A DNA stretch of 64,000 nt from Agrobacterium rosae (GCF_002915175.1 NZ_NXEJ01000012.1:129520-193519), one strand, 5' to 3'. Numbered from the stretch's first letter, positions 26,118-34,742 are shown. The notes: generated by a model not told the origin, from the letters alone. Numbers and translations: made by a program.

Positions 26118-27858
26118 GCTCATCAAGCGGTTCGCGACCTATTACCGACCGCATCGCGGTCTGTTTGCTCTCGATTTCGGTAGTGCGGTCCTCGCCGGGG
26201 TACTGGAGCTCGCCTTTCCGGTCGCGGTCACCCTGTTCATCGACAAACTGCTACCGACCAATCAGTTGGGACTGATCGTGCTCTCCGTTGCCGGGCTAAT
26301 GGTCATATATCTGGTCAATGCCGGGTTGCAGGTCATTGTCACCTATTGGGGCCATATGCTTGGGCTGAAGATAGAGACAGAGATGCGACGTAAGGCTTTC
26401 GATCATCTTCAAACGCTCTCATTCAGCTTTTTCGACGAACACAAGACCGGGCATCTGGTGGCTCGGTTGACGAAGGACCTGGAAGAGATCGGAGAAGTCG
26501 CTCATCACGGACCCGAGGATCTGTTCATCGCAATCATGACACTGATTGGCGCTTTCGCGCTTATGCTTTCGGTCCATGTGCCACTTGCTGTTCTAACGGC
26601 ACTGATCGTCCCCTTAACGGCAGTTGTTACAACGGTTTACGGCAAACGCATGATGGCCACCTGGCACGCGCTTTACGGTCGGGTGGGTGAGTTCAATGCT
26701 CGGATCGAGGAGAATATTGGTGGCATCCGCGTCGTTCAGGCCTTTGCCAACGAGGAGCACGAGCGGGCTTTGTTTGCGCAGAACAACCTCAATTATTTGA
26801 CGACCAAGCTTCGTGCCTACAGGATCATGGCGGCTTCGATGTCGCTTTCCTATCTTTCTATGCGCTTTGTCCAGGTAGTCGTGATGCTCGTCGGTGCCTG
26901 GTACGTAACACGGGGTGAACTCACCGCCGGAGGGTTCGTCGGTTTCCTGCTTCTGATTGGTGTATTCTTCCGCCCGGTTGATAAGATCAACTCGATCATC
27001 GAGACCTATCCGAAGGGAATTGCTGGTTTCCAACGCTATGTTGAGTTTCTGGATCGGCAGCCCGATGTTGAGGATCGACCCGGCGCACGCGCGATCCCAC
27101 GGCTGATTGGGCGGATTGAGTATCGGGATGTCCACTTTGGTTATCAAAAGAGCTCGCCAATCGTTGTCGGCCTCAACCTGTCGATAGAGGTTGGCGAGAC
27201 GGTGGCCTTTGTCGGGCCCTCCGGCGCCGGCAAGACAACGATATGCGCTCTGCTTCCGCGTTTCTATGAGGTGACGGATGGCACAATAAGTATTGATGGC
27301 ATCGATATCAGGGATATTACACTCAACGCGCTTCGCTCAAACATTGGCATTGTCCAGCAAGACGTTTTCCTGTTCGCCGGCACGGTCCGAGACAACATTG
27401 CCTACGGTCGCCTAGACGCCTCTGAGGAGGAGATTATCGAAGCGGCTCGCCTTGCCCGCCTGGACGATGTCATCTCAGCATTGTCCGACGGGCTCGACAC
27501 AATCATAGGCGAGCGCGGCGTCAAGCTGTCCGGCGGGCAAAAGCAAAGGCTCGCCATTGCACGTATCTTCCTGAAGAATCCGCCAATTTTGATCCTCGAT
27601 GAGGCAACTTCAGCGCTTGACGGCGAGATTGAACGGGCTATTCAGCAGTCTCTTGCGGAACTTTCCAACGGTCGCACAACGCTGGTCATCGCCCATCGGC
27701 TGGCAACGATCACCAATGCCGATAGGATCGTCGTTGTCGAAGGTGGACGAATCGTCGAGGAGGGAACGCATCACAATCTGCTCCAAGCCATTGGCGGTCG
27801 TTATCACGCACTTCACGAAGCGCAGGCCGGCCATGGTCCGCAAAACGTAGCGATATGA
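26110..27858 (+). CDS. Exporter-type ABC transporter (fused TMD-NBD) in the siderophore operon
   Basis: A 582-residue half-transporter: six membrane spans in residues about 15-300 (ABC_membrane fold) and an NBD with Walker A GPSGAGKTTICAL, signature LSGGQKQRLAIARIFLKNP and Walker B PILILDEATSALD. It is GTG-initiated and overlaps the upstream ATPase gene by 8 bp, so it is part of the operon. Such proteins usually export lipids or drugs, but exporter-fold pairs such as IrtAB and YbtPQ import ferric siderophores. As there is only one gene, it would act as a homodimer. It could export a siderophore or its breakdown product; sequence does not decide. Confidence 0.85.
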   Translation: MTELIKRFATYYRPHRGLFALDFGSAVLAGVLELAFPVAVTLFIDKLLPTNQLGLIVLSVAGLMVIYLVNAGLQVIVTYWGHMLGLKIETEMRRKAFDHLQTLSFSFFDEHKTGHLVARLTKDLEEIGEVAHHGPEDLFIAIMTLIGAFALMLSVHVPLAVLTALIVPLTAVVTTVYGKRMMATWHALYGRVGEFNARIEENIGGIRVVQAFANEEHERALFAQNNLNYLTTKLRAYRIMAASMSLSYLSMRFVQVVVMLVGAWYVTRGELTAGGFVGFLLLIGVFFRPVDKINSIIETYPKGIAGFQRYVEFLDRQPDVEDRPGARAIPRLIGRIEYRDVHFGYQKSSPIVVGLNLSIEVGETVAFVGPSGAGKTTICALLPRFYEVTDGTISIDGIDIRDITLNALRSNIGIVQQDVFLFAGTVRDNIAYGRLDASEEEIIEAARLARLDDVISALSDGLDTIIGERGVKLSGGQKQRLAIARIFLKNPPILILDEATSALDGEIERAIQQSLAELSNGRTTLVIAHRLATITNADRIVVVEGGRIVEEGTHHNLLQAIGGRYHALHEAQAGHGPQNVAI

Positions 27859-28015
27859 TCACGGGGGATCTCCTCACTCCGAGCATCGAATTCAATAGTC
27901 GAGGGTCAGCAACGTTTTGATCGGTGACATTATTAAGCGAAGTATTTATGAGTGGCTTAAGAAAATGTGTCTCGGCATGGAATATTGGCTCTGACACAAT
28001 TTTGGTGGTCAGTGG

Positions 28016-28440
28016 CTATCCGACGCCGATGACGCGGGCCTGAAGGAGGTCAATTTTTCTTCGACCGTACATTTGGCGTTTTACAAGCTTGAGCTTTGTG
28101 ATTTGCCCCTCTGTCTGTCCGTTCGACCACGGCGAACTGATCGCGGCACTGACAGCCGCCCAATCTTTGGCAACACCATTGGCGAAGGCTGCTACCAGGC
28201 TTGATCGAGCGCGTTCCAACCACGGTTCGAGATCGGCAAGAGATTTCTTGCGGATCATGGCTTGGAAAGCGGCGACCACTTCCCGGGCTTCGATGAGTTG
28301 AGGCACTCCGCCTTCAATCGCGGCAACCGTAACGGTCTGAGACTTGGAAAGATCGTCGCGCCCGATGGTCATGAGGCGTGCGACAGTCCTTGCCGACGGC
28401 GTACGGCTCAAGGCTGTGTTTCGGCGAGCCATTTGACCCC
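28016..28440 (-). pseudogene. ISL3-family transposase C-terminal fragment
   Basis: The reading frame ends in SSPWSNGQTEGQITKLKLVKRQMYGRRKIDLLQARVIG, the typical C terminus of ISL3-family transposases. Only about 140 residues of the roughly 400 expected are present: the N-terminal zinc-binding and HTH parts and most of the catalytic domain are missing, so it is a remnant. No complete terminal inverted repeats were recognised. It marks the downstream border of the siderophore operon. Confidence 0.85.
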
Positions 28441-28513
28441 GCCGCAGGTGCGAAAAGATGAACCCGGCTGGACAGCAAAAATTGATACACATCAGGTTCA
28501 TATTACGTAGCAC

Positions 28514-28556
28514 AAGGGGTCATCCTTCCGCCGAAAGGGGTCAATCTTGGAAGCCG
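28514..28556. mobile_element. Possible IS21-type element end
   Basis: Two GGGGTCA repeats (28516-28522 and 28537-28543) are 21 bp apart, followed by TCTTGGAAGCCGG. Ends of rhizobial IS21-family elements carry spaced repeats of this kind. No istA/istB genes are present, so at most this is a scar. Confidence 0.3.
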
Positions 28557-28559
28557 GAT

Positions 28560-29240
28560 GACAAACCTCGCCGTAAACCCGGATCGTTGAACCTCTCTAG
28601 GAGTAAATCAGCGAAGCCAAAAAAATCCTCGTTGGTCGCGTCGACGCTCAAGGCGCTGATTGTCAAAGCGCCAAGAAATGTCCTGTCGGCATCGAATAAC
28701 GGGATCGATATTGAGGCGTAGTGCCGCAATCGCTCGCCGCGAGTAATGGAATATCCGTTCTCGCGAACATCTTGGAAGAGCGGATTGTCGGGCTCCGAAT
28801 AGGCCTGCAGCACGCTGGCCGCGGAACCGCCATGCGACAAGGATACCGACACGCCGACATCAACGAAACAGCTGTGGTTGCGATTGACGCGGCTGCGCAC
28901 CACACAAAGATGATTGCCCTCGGTGCGAATGTAGAAGGCCTTGACCTGATGGATGATCGCTGGTCCGGTTGAGCGGCTCGGCAATCCGGTTGACCAGATT
29001 GGAGGTCGCCTTGGAGATTGCCGCCAGCCGCAGGGGAATAGCTGCCATCAGCATGCCGTTACAGAAATCCACAATTCGACAGTGATTACAGCGCCCTGAG
29101 TGTCGTCGCCTTGTCGAGACCGGATATTTCCGAGATCTCGCGCAGGTGCATCTGGCTGCGCTCTATGTTGAACGTTGAACAGGCTGAGGATCAGAAGTCC
29201 CCGGTCGAGGACACCGGAGATGCAGGAATGCTCGCCGAAA
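28560..29240 (-). pseudogene. Decayed IclR-family regulator gene
   Basis: Pieces of one IclR protein appear in order in different minus-strand frames: the N-terminal HTH start SGVLDRGLLILSLFN, then MHLREISEISGLDKATTLRAL one frame over, then PLRLAAISKATSNLVNRIAEPLN, and the effector domain FYIRTEGNHLCVVRSRVNRNHSCF onward to about 28560. At least two frameshifts and a deletion separate them. The gene is therefore not functional. It sits next to the ISL3 fragment in a rearranged zone. Confidence 0.8.
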
Positions 29241-29454
29241 CGGCTGGAGGACGGCCGCATATTTTGCATGGGCGTCTGATGACTGGTTTTTTTGATGACA
29301 GCGCACCGTGCACCCACGAGACCACCGTCGTCAGGCCTGCCAAGCTTCGAAGGCAGTCGATTGTTGATCTTCCACAAGCTCTGATGCTTTGCAGTGACCA
29401 ACAATCCGCCATTTTACCGGCCTCCGAGACTGGAGGAAATCGGAAGCCGGATTG

Positions 29455-30072
29455 TCAAAACTTGTAGCTCGCGCCTACCATGACCTTATGTTGGGTTGCT
29501 CCGATTTCACCAATCGCCGACCCAAAGTCTTTGTTGCCGAAGTCAGAGTACCGATATTCGCCGCGCACAAGAATATTATCCGTGAAGGCATGCTCGACAC
29601 CGCCGCCGGCTGTCCATCCAATCAGAATATCGTCTTTCTTGTTCGAGCCAGGAACATCGACCTTAACACCCGCCGCAGCGATACCGCCTGTAGCGAAGAA
29701 TAAAGTTCGGTCCCAAGCATAGCCAACACGACCGCGGCCGGAGGCGTCCCACTCGATGTTAGCGCCGCTGTTCTCTTCAAAATTGTAGTTGAAGTCGTTC
29801 TCGATACCAAAAACGATATTTCCATGTTGAAAATTGTACCCAGCATGCGCGCCTGCTGAGCCACTGTCGAGATCCACGTCAGAGCCAAATAATGCCGCCT
29901 GGTTCCAACTGTATCCGCCCTGCGCGCCGAGATAGAAGCCAGACCAATCATACGAGGAGGAAACCTGCTGCTCATTTGGAGCCGAAGGCTGCTCATAGAC
30001 AATATCTGCTGCAACAACCGGTGCTGCAGAAGACACTGCGAGCGCTGCAAGCGCAAAAATTTTAAATTTCAT
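29455..30072 (-). CDS. Outer membrane beta-barrel protein (Omp25/Omp31-like porin family)
   Basis: A 205-residue protein with a signal peptide (cleavage near APVVAADI), then DWSGFYLGAQGGYSWN, the hallmark start of the eight-stranded Omp25/Omp31 family of Rhizobiales, and a C terminus (HKVMVGASYKF) ending in Phe as required for outer-membrane insertion. These proteins are abundant surface barrels with structural or adhesion roles. A phased xTGTT element lies 81 bp upstream of its start, so it is probably under the same control as the kinase/regulator block upstream on this strand. Confidence 0.88.
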   Translation of the reverse strand: MKFKIFALAALAVSSAAPVVAADIVYEQPSAPNEQQVSSSYDWSGFYLGAQGGYSWNQAALFGSDVDLDSGSAGAHAGYNFQHGNIVFGIENDFNYNFEENSGANIEWDASGRGRVGYAWDRTLFFATGGIAAAGVKVDVPGSNKKDDILIGWTAGGGVEHAFTDNILVRGEYRYSDFGNKDFGSAIGEIGATQHKVMVGASYKF

Positions 30073-30153
30073 GTGATCGTTCCTGTGTTGAATGGCGGAA
30101 CAGGCAACCCGCGACGGTCTAGCCCTGTTCGAGAACGATTATGGCCTAAGCAC

Positions 30154-30193
30154 TTGTTGCAGAGTGTCTTTTCACATTATGTTATGTTGCAAT
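30154..30193 (-). promoter_or_regulatory. Phased xTGTT element, copy 1 (before the outer membrane protein gene)
   Basis: On the plus strand the 10-bp steps begin TTGTT (30154), GTGTC (30164), ACATT (30174) and ATGTT (30184), and the last unit continues GC. It shares about 26 of 40 bases with copy 3. It lies 81 bp upstream of the minus-strand start at 30072, with the ATGTTGC end distal to the gene as in all copies. It overlaps the 3' end of the small gene at 30172-30408. Confidence 0.6.
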
Positions 30194-30408
30194 GTGGTCT
30201 TGACTTTCTTTGGTGCTAGACCAGTTTTGGTGGCCGATGCAGTCATGGGCGATCCCCGGATGTCGCGGTTGTTGGTGTTCCCGTGACGATCACGCGCTTC
30301 ACCAAGCAAACTCAGCAATTGACAGGTGGATATTCCATCTGCTTGCATGACTTGAAGAATCAGCGGGTCATTGAGAACTTCTTGAAGCGTCAACTCGGTT
30401 TGCGACAT
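30172..30408 (-). CDS. Small hypothetical protein
   Basis: A 78-residue reading frame beginning MSQTELTLQEVLNDPLILQVMQ, with a strong ribosome-binding site AAGGAGA that is nearly identical to that of the double-glycine peptide gene upstream on this strand. No membrane segment or signal peptide is seen, and no GG processing site. The second half (from about residue 45) is basic and low in complexity, and may reflect read-through beyond an original shorter end. The N-terminal pattern resembles short rhizobial proteins of unknown function, from memory only. Function unknown. Confidence 0.55.
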   Translation of the reverse strand: MSQTELTLQEVLNDPLILQVMQADGISTCQLLSLLGEARDRHGNTNNRDIRGSPMTASATKTGLAPKKVKTTLQHNIM

Positions 30409-30589
30409 ACTCGTCTCCTTTGTTTGGAGAGCTTATGCGCTCGCCACGTAACCTTGCGATGTCGAAAACAAGTCGACATAGAGGCAAGGTGTTCAATAAG
30501 ATTGCAATTTCGGACGGGATGTAGACTCGATTGATAGTTACTTTGTGTGAAGAGCGTCTAACAGATGCTCTTCAATCGACGTCACCACT

Positions 30590-30785
30590 CAGGCCTACCG
30601 ACAACGGTGCCACCTGAACTGTTGGCATGACCGAACCTTGTAGCTGGCACCGGTATAGCGAGAAACTCATCCCTTGTCAGCAATGCCTCGCTATCACCCC
30701 GCTTAGCATTACCAAGCCTCCATCGCGAGAAATGTCGGTGGGAAAAGACTCTGAGTTCATGACGGGTAAGATGCGAAGGTCCCGG
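30590..30785 (-). pseudogene. Frameshifted partial copy of the gene at 41042-41515
   Basis: Minus-strand translation gives RDLRILPVMNSESFPTDISRDGG and, after a frameshift, DEFLAIPVPATRFGHAN. These align with RNIRVLPVINLEVFFHADIS and VQFLAMPVPATRSVMAT of the intact gene 10 kb away. The DNA of the two places is also visibly similar. Only the C-terminal half is present and it is broken. It lies just downstream of the double-glycine peptide gene. Confidence 0.8.
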
Positions 30786-30793
30786 AAGGGGGG

Positions 30794-30822
30794 GCCTGGC
30801 GGCTAGATCTTATCCGCCAGGC
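30794..30822 (-). terminator. Hairpin downstream of the double-glycine peptide gene
   Basis: Perfect 9-bp arms GCCTGGCGG (30794-30802) and CCGCCAGGC (30814-30822) with an 11-base loop lie 19 bp after the peptide stop. In the direction of transcription it is followed by a run of C rather than T, so it may be an mRNA-stabilising stem rather than a strong intrinsic terminator. Confidence 0.55.
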
Positions 30823-30841
30823 TCAGTTTGGTCAGCTAGAT

Positions 30842-31081
30842 CTAGCTAGCAAACGAGTTCTCAAAGCTGAAAGAACCAGACTTATTGCTAAAAGAAAACG
30901 TTCCCGCCTTCTGTACGACTTCGGCCGGCAATTTTGCCGAGAAGCTTCCCGAGCGGCTACCGAACGAGTAGTTCCCGGTGACAGCGCCATCAGCACCAAT
31001 GGTAACCGTGGAAGCGACGGTCGTGGCACCGCCGCTCACGAGATCGAGCATATCGCTGTTGATTTCAATCATCTTGCTCAT
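30842..31081 (-). CDS. Double-glycine-leader secreted peptide, bacteriocin- or RTX-like cargo
   Basis: A 79-residue peptide that begins MSKMIEINSDMLDLVSGG, a classical leader for C39 peptidase-containing exporters with cleavage after Gly18 (hydrophobic residues at -4, -7 and -12 relative to GG fit the consensus). The 61-residue remainder has no cysteine and is rich in Ser, Gly and Phe. Two imperfect repeats, NYSFGSRSGSFSA (37-49) and TFSFSNKSGSFSF (61-73), suggest beta-strand stacking. A strong AAGGAG site precedes the ATG. Genes for the matching HlyD adaptor and peptidase-exporter lie immediately upstream in the same direction. No immunity protein was recognised. It could be a bacteriocin, a signal or a matrix/amyloid-like peptide. 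Confidence 0.8.
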   Translation of the reverse strand: MSKMIEINSDMLDLVSGGATTVASTVTIGADGAVTGNYSFGSRSGSFSAKLPAEVVQKAGTFSFSNKSGSFSFENSFAS

Positions 31082-31144
31082 GTTAGTCTCCTTTGGGTTG
31101 GTTAGTCGTAGGTCAGACCAGGAAGGTCGTTCCCTTTGCTGGAT

Positions 31145-32383
31145 TCACCGACTGGCTATGGCTTTTAGCGGATCCGTGATCCAGTCGGTGAAGTGTCGGC
31201 GATCTGTAATGATATCGCCGATGAGTGTCATACCGGGCGTCAGTTGGCGCTCCTCGCCGTAGGCGGAAACGCTGGTACGATCGAGGCTGACGGTGACCCG
31301 GTAGACGGGATCTTCGAATGAGATTGGAGCCAATAATTCGCCTTCGCGATAGGTCGAGCGCGAAACTTGGGCGACGTGGCCGACAATCACTCCAAAGCGT
31401 TGGTAGGGAAAGGCGTCAATCCTGAGCCTGACGTCCTGGCCGATCTGGACCAGACCGCCGGCTCGTGACGGCAAAAGCAGATTTGCCTCAAGAGAACTTC
31501 CCGCCGGAACAAGTGCTGCCAAGGGGGACTGAGCCACGGCCGTCTGACCAGGCTGCGCCTGCAGAGCAGCAACCCTACCGGCAACGGGTGCAACGACGAC
31601 GTAAGCGCGATCAATCTGAAGCTGAGCTAGTGACTGCTGAAGTTCGCTGCGAAGCCCATGCAACTGGGCGAGCTTATCGTTCTGCTCAGCGGGTAGACTT
31701 GTCATTTGCGACTGCATGTCATCCAGATCACCCTGGCGCTGTGCATGTTGGCGCTCCAGTTCGTAAATTACACTTTTCTGCGATAGAATCTGCTGCTGCA
31801 GGCGCGACAATTCAAACTTTGTGCCGCTGCCCCCCACTTGGAGGCTGGCGTAGCGTTCTACATCTCGCGTTTGGAGATCCTTGAGTTCGCGTTCCGACAA
31901 GAGCCGGCGGGTTTGCGAGGCAAGCTCTTCGGCAAGACCGTGAAGTCTTGCAGCCAGTCGACGACGCTCTTCATCAAAGCGTGCTTCGGCCGCTTCAATT
32001 TGTATATCGAGGGACTGGATGCGAGACACGATCTGCAAGCGCAGCTCTTCGCCTACCTTCCCTTGAGCACCGGTTGTCTCCAGCGAAAGCTCTACCATCG
32101 GCTGACCTTGAGTGACCAGGTCGCCTTCACGGACCAGGACCTTGGAAATGACGCCTCCTTTTGTGGCATATAATTGTGCCAGGCCACCGGTTGGCGCGAC
32201 ATATCCCTGGACCGTCTCCTTTCGTGCGTAGGTACCGGTCATCAGATACGAACCTCCGACGACGACGAAGACAAACAGCACCGCCGTCATCAAACCGTAA
32301 CTCACGGGCTGTGCAATCATCACCTCACCACGCAACCTGCGACGATGTTCAATTGCTTCGGGTCTAAACAGCGTGTTGCTCAT
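31145..32383 (-). CDS. HlyD-family periplasmic adaptor of a type I secretion system
   Basis: A 412-residue membrane fusion protein: short cytoplasmic N terminus, one membrane span (YGLMTAVLFVFVVVGGSYLM, about 29-48), a biotinyl/lipoyl half-motif (GGVISKVLVREGDLVTQGQPMVELS), a long coiled-coil hairpin (about 105-260), and the C-terminal beta domain (GMTLIGDIITDRR). This is the CvaA/HlyD type that bridges the inner-membrane exporter to a TolC-like channel. The ATG overlaps the upstream exporter stop (ATGA). No tolC gene is in the window, so a chromosomal TolC is presumably used. Confidence 0.92.
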   Translation of the reverse strand: MSNTLFRPEAIEHRRRLRGEVMIAQPVSYGLMTAVLFVFVVVGGSYLMTGTYARKETVQGYVAPTGGLAQLYATKGGVISKVLVREGDLVTQGQPMVELSLETTGAQGKVGEELRLQIVSRIQSLDIQIEAAEARFDEERRRLAARLHGLAEELASQTRRLLSERELKDLQTRDVERYASLQVGGSGTKFELSRLQQQILSQKSVIYELERQHAQRQGDLDDMQSQMTSLPAEQNDKLAQLHGLRSELQQSLAQLQIDRAYVVVAPVAGRVAALQAQPGQTAVAQSPLAALVPAGSSLEANLLLPSRAGGLVQIGQDVRLRIDAFPYQRFGVIVGHVAQVSRSTYREGELLAPISFEDPVYRVTVSLDRTSVSAYGEERQLTPGMTLIGDIITDRRHFTDWITDPLKAIASR

Positions 32384-34572
32384 GGCACCACCTGCAATGG
32401 ATGCGCTGAGATTTCGCGGTGCAATTCGCGAACCTCGCCTGCCTCGATGGTGAAGATACGGGACGCCCCTTCAATAGCGCCAGGGCGATGGGCGACCATG
32501 ATCTGGGTTATACCGAGTCCCTTGAGAGACTGCATAACGCGACGTTCGGACAGAAGATCGAGATTGGCTGTCCCTTCATCAAGGAAAAGGATTTTGGGTC
32601 TTTTGTAGAGAGCTCTCGCCAGAAGCGCGCGCTGCTGCTGCCCGCCCGACAATGTTGTGCCCAGGTCTCCAACCAGTGTCATATAGCCCATCGGCATACG
32701 TTCGATTTCTTGGTGGAGATCGACCTTGCGCGCTACATATTCGACCTGCGCCATATCCATCTCTGGATCGAAGAAGGCGATATTATCCGCAATCGTGCCC
32801 GCAAAAAGCTGGTCATCTTGCATCACGACGCCAATTTGCGCCCGATAAGTTCTCATACCCACAGCATTGAAGGTCAGACTATCAACCAATATCTCGCCTT
32901 CACACGGCGGATAAAGCCCCATCAACACCTTCAGTAGTGTCGATTTTCCACCACCGGAAGGTCCGACAAACACCACTGATTGACCCGCCGTGATGTCCAG
33001 CGAAACATTCTTCAGCACCCAGGCTTCGCGCTCGGCGTATCGGAATGAGAGATTCCTTATGCTAAGCCCGCCCACTACAGGGCGAAGTGCGTGCGAACCG
33101 GCCTCGATACCAGGCTCCGCATCTTGGTGCACCGCGTCAGACAATCGCTCGAGATGCAGTCCCGTCATGCGAAACTGGAAGCACTGTTCTACGAATGACA
33201 GCGCAGCGCTGCTGAATTGGCCACGATAGGACAGGAAGGCCAGCAACATGCCGAGCGTCATCTCACCTCGGATGATCGCGCTCGCACCGAGATAGAACAC
33301 CAAAAGCAGTTCTCCGCCTGTGACAATCGACAGCCCGGCCGTGCCTTTTAGGCCGATTTTTTGAAGGCGCACATTATTGTTGAGACTGGCAACATAGGCA
33401 TTCTGCCATACCCCGTGTCGTTCCAGTTCTCGGCCAAAGAGCTTGAAAGCCCGTGCGCCGCGGATGGTTTCCAGGAAAACACTGTCAACTCTTGCTTGAT
33501 ATTGAATCCCTTCGTTGGTGAGATTGCGCAACCAAGGAAATGTGATCAACCTTGTGCAAATGACGACTGCTAGTGAGGCCAACACCACAAGTGCAAGATA
33601 GGGCGCATAGACGAGCATGACCGCGAGGGTGAGGATTGCCATCAGCCCGTCCAGAATACCTGAAACCAAGCCACCCGTTAAAAGATCCTCAACAGGTTGG
33701 AGGGAATTAAATCGAGATAAAATGTCGCCGAGGCGACGCTTCTCGAACCAAGGCACTGGCAAACGCAAAGCGTGACGAAGCAAATTACCACGCATCTGGA
33801 ACGTCAAAAGGGTGCTGAAGTGCATCTGAACATAACCACGCAGCAATGTGGTTGCGCCTTGGATCAACAATAAGAGGCCGGCACCTATGACGATAATGTT
33901 CAGGAGGCTGAAATCGCCTTTCGCGATCGCTTCATCGACGATCAATTGATTGATCAGAGGTGACACAAGAGCAAAAAACTGAAGCGAAGCAGTAAGAAGG
34001 AGGATTTGAACAAGGCTTGGAATAAACCCAGCGCTCCTTGACCACAAATCCGTCAGGTGCACCCGTTCGACTTTTTGGCGTTTTTGAAATGAAGCTGCCG
34101 GTGTGAGTTCCAGCGCAACTCCAGTGAAATGTGCAGATGCTTCAGTTAGGGTAAGATGTCTGTATCCACTCGCTGGATCGTGTATTTTGATCCATTTCCT
34201 GTTGGCACGACTGAGAACGACGTAGTGCGACATATCCCAGTGAAGGATGCAAGGAGTCTTCAACTGGCCCAAGCCGTCCATTTCTACCTTCAATGCCCGA
34301 CCGGTAAAGGCAAGGTCGTCAGCAATGGAAATCAGACTCTTGAGGGTGGTTCCTTTGGCCGATACCGCATGGCGTCTTCTCAGTTCGGACATTGTCACGA
34401 GATGGCCGTGATGCGAAGCCACCATAGCTAGGCATGCAAGCCCGCATTCCGCGGCTTCCGACTGTAAAATTGGTACAATCCGAGAACGATTGTTCATGAC
34501 ATCGAGAAGCAACGGACAATCCTCCTGCGTGTTTGATTGCAACAAGCGTATTAGAAGTTCAGCGCGTTTCAC
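32380..34572 (-). CDS. Peptidase C39 domain-containing ABC exporter (CvaB/NHLM-like)
   Basis: A 730-residue processing exporter. The N-terminal C39 peptidase is complete: Gln37 and Cys43 in QSEAAECGLACLAM, His116 in HWDMSHYVVL, Asp132 in HDPASG. A six-span membrane domain follows (about 165-450), then an NBD with Walker A GPSGGGKSTLL, signature LSGGQQQRALLARAL and Walker B KILFLDEGTANLD. It should cleave the leader of the peptide encoded at 30842-31081 after GG and export the core. The start may be ATG 34497 (MNNRSRIVP), which places the peptidase at the N terminus as in CvaB. The gap to the nearest phased box upstream is about 370 bp. Confidence 0.93.
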   Translation of the reverse strand: MKRAELLIRLLQSNTQEDCPLLLDVMNNRSRIVPILQSEAAECGLACLAMVASHHGHLVTMSELRRRHAVSAKGTTLKSLISIADDLAFTGRALKVEMDGLGQLKTPCILHWDMSHYVVLSRANRKWIKIHDPASGYRHLTLTEASAHFTGVALELTPAASFQKRQKVERVHLTDLWSRSAGFIPSLVQILLLTASLQFFALVSPLINQLIVDEAIAKGDFSLLNIIVIGAGLLLLIQGATTLLRGYVQMHFSTLLTFQMRGNLLRHALRLPVPWFEKRRLGDILSRFNSLQPVEDLLTGGLVSGILDGLMAILTLAVMLVYAPYLALVVLASLAVVICTRLITFPWLRNLTNEGIQYQARVDSVFLETIRGARAFKLFGRELERHGVWQNAYVASLNNNVRLQKIGLKGTAGLSIVTGGELLLVFYLGASAIIRGEMTLGMLLAFLSYRGQFSSAALSFVEQCFQFRMTGLHLERLSDAVHQDAEPGIEAGSHALRPVVGGLSIRNLSFRYAEREAWVLKNVSLDITAGQSVVFVGPSGGGKSTLLKVLMGLYPPCEGEILVDSLTFNAVGMRTYRAQIGVVMQDDQLFAGTIADNIAFFDPEMDMAQVEYVARKVDLHQEIERMPMGYMTLVGDLGTTLSGGQQQRALLARALYKRPKILFLDEGTANLDLLSERRVMQSLKGLGITQIMVAHRPGAIEGASRIFTIEAGEVRELHREISAHPLQVVP

Positions 34573-34742
34573 CGACTTACTGAGCAGAGGCTTTAGTCAA
34601 CGAGCTTATGAAAACGGTTTTAAACGTTGGCTTGTCCCAGGGTGCATTCAGCGCGACACACTATCCCCAAGCCTTCCCAGCGATATCTTGTCCCGGTTTG
34701 CGAATTCACGCGGCCTTGTCGGCAGTCTCCACGCACTCGGCG

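Noticed and set aside
30489-30508. GTGTT-N5-AGATT as a seventh phased element upstream of the small gene at 30172
   Set aside because: Only one unit fits and the flanking 10-bp steps do not, so it is within chance.
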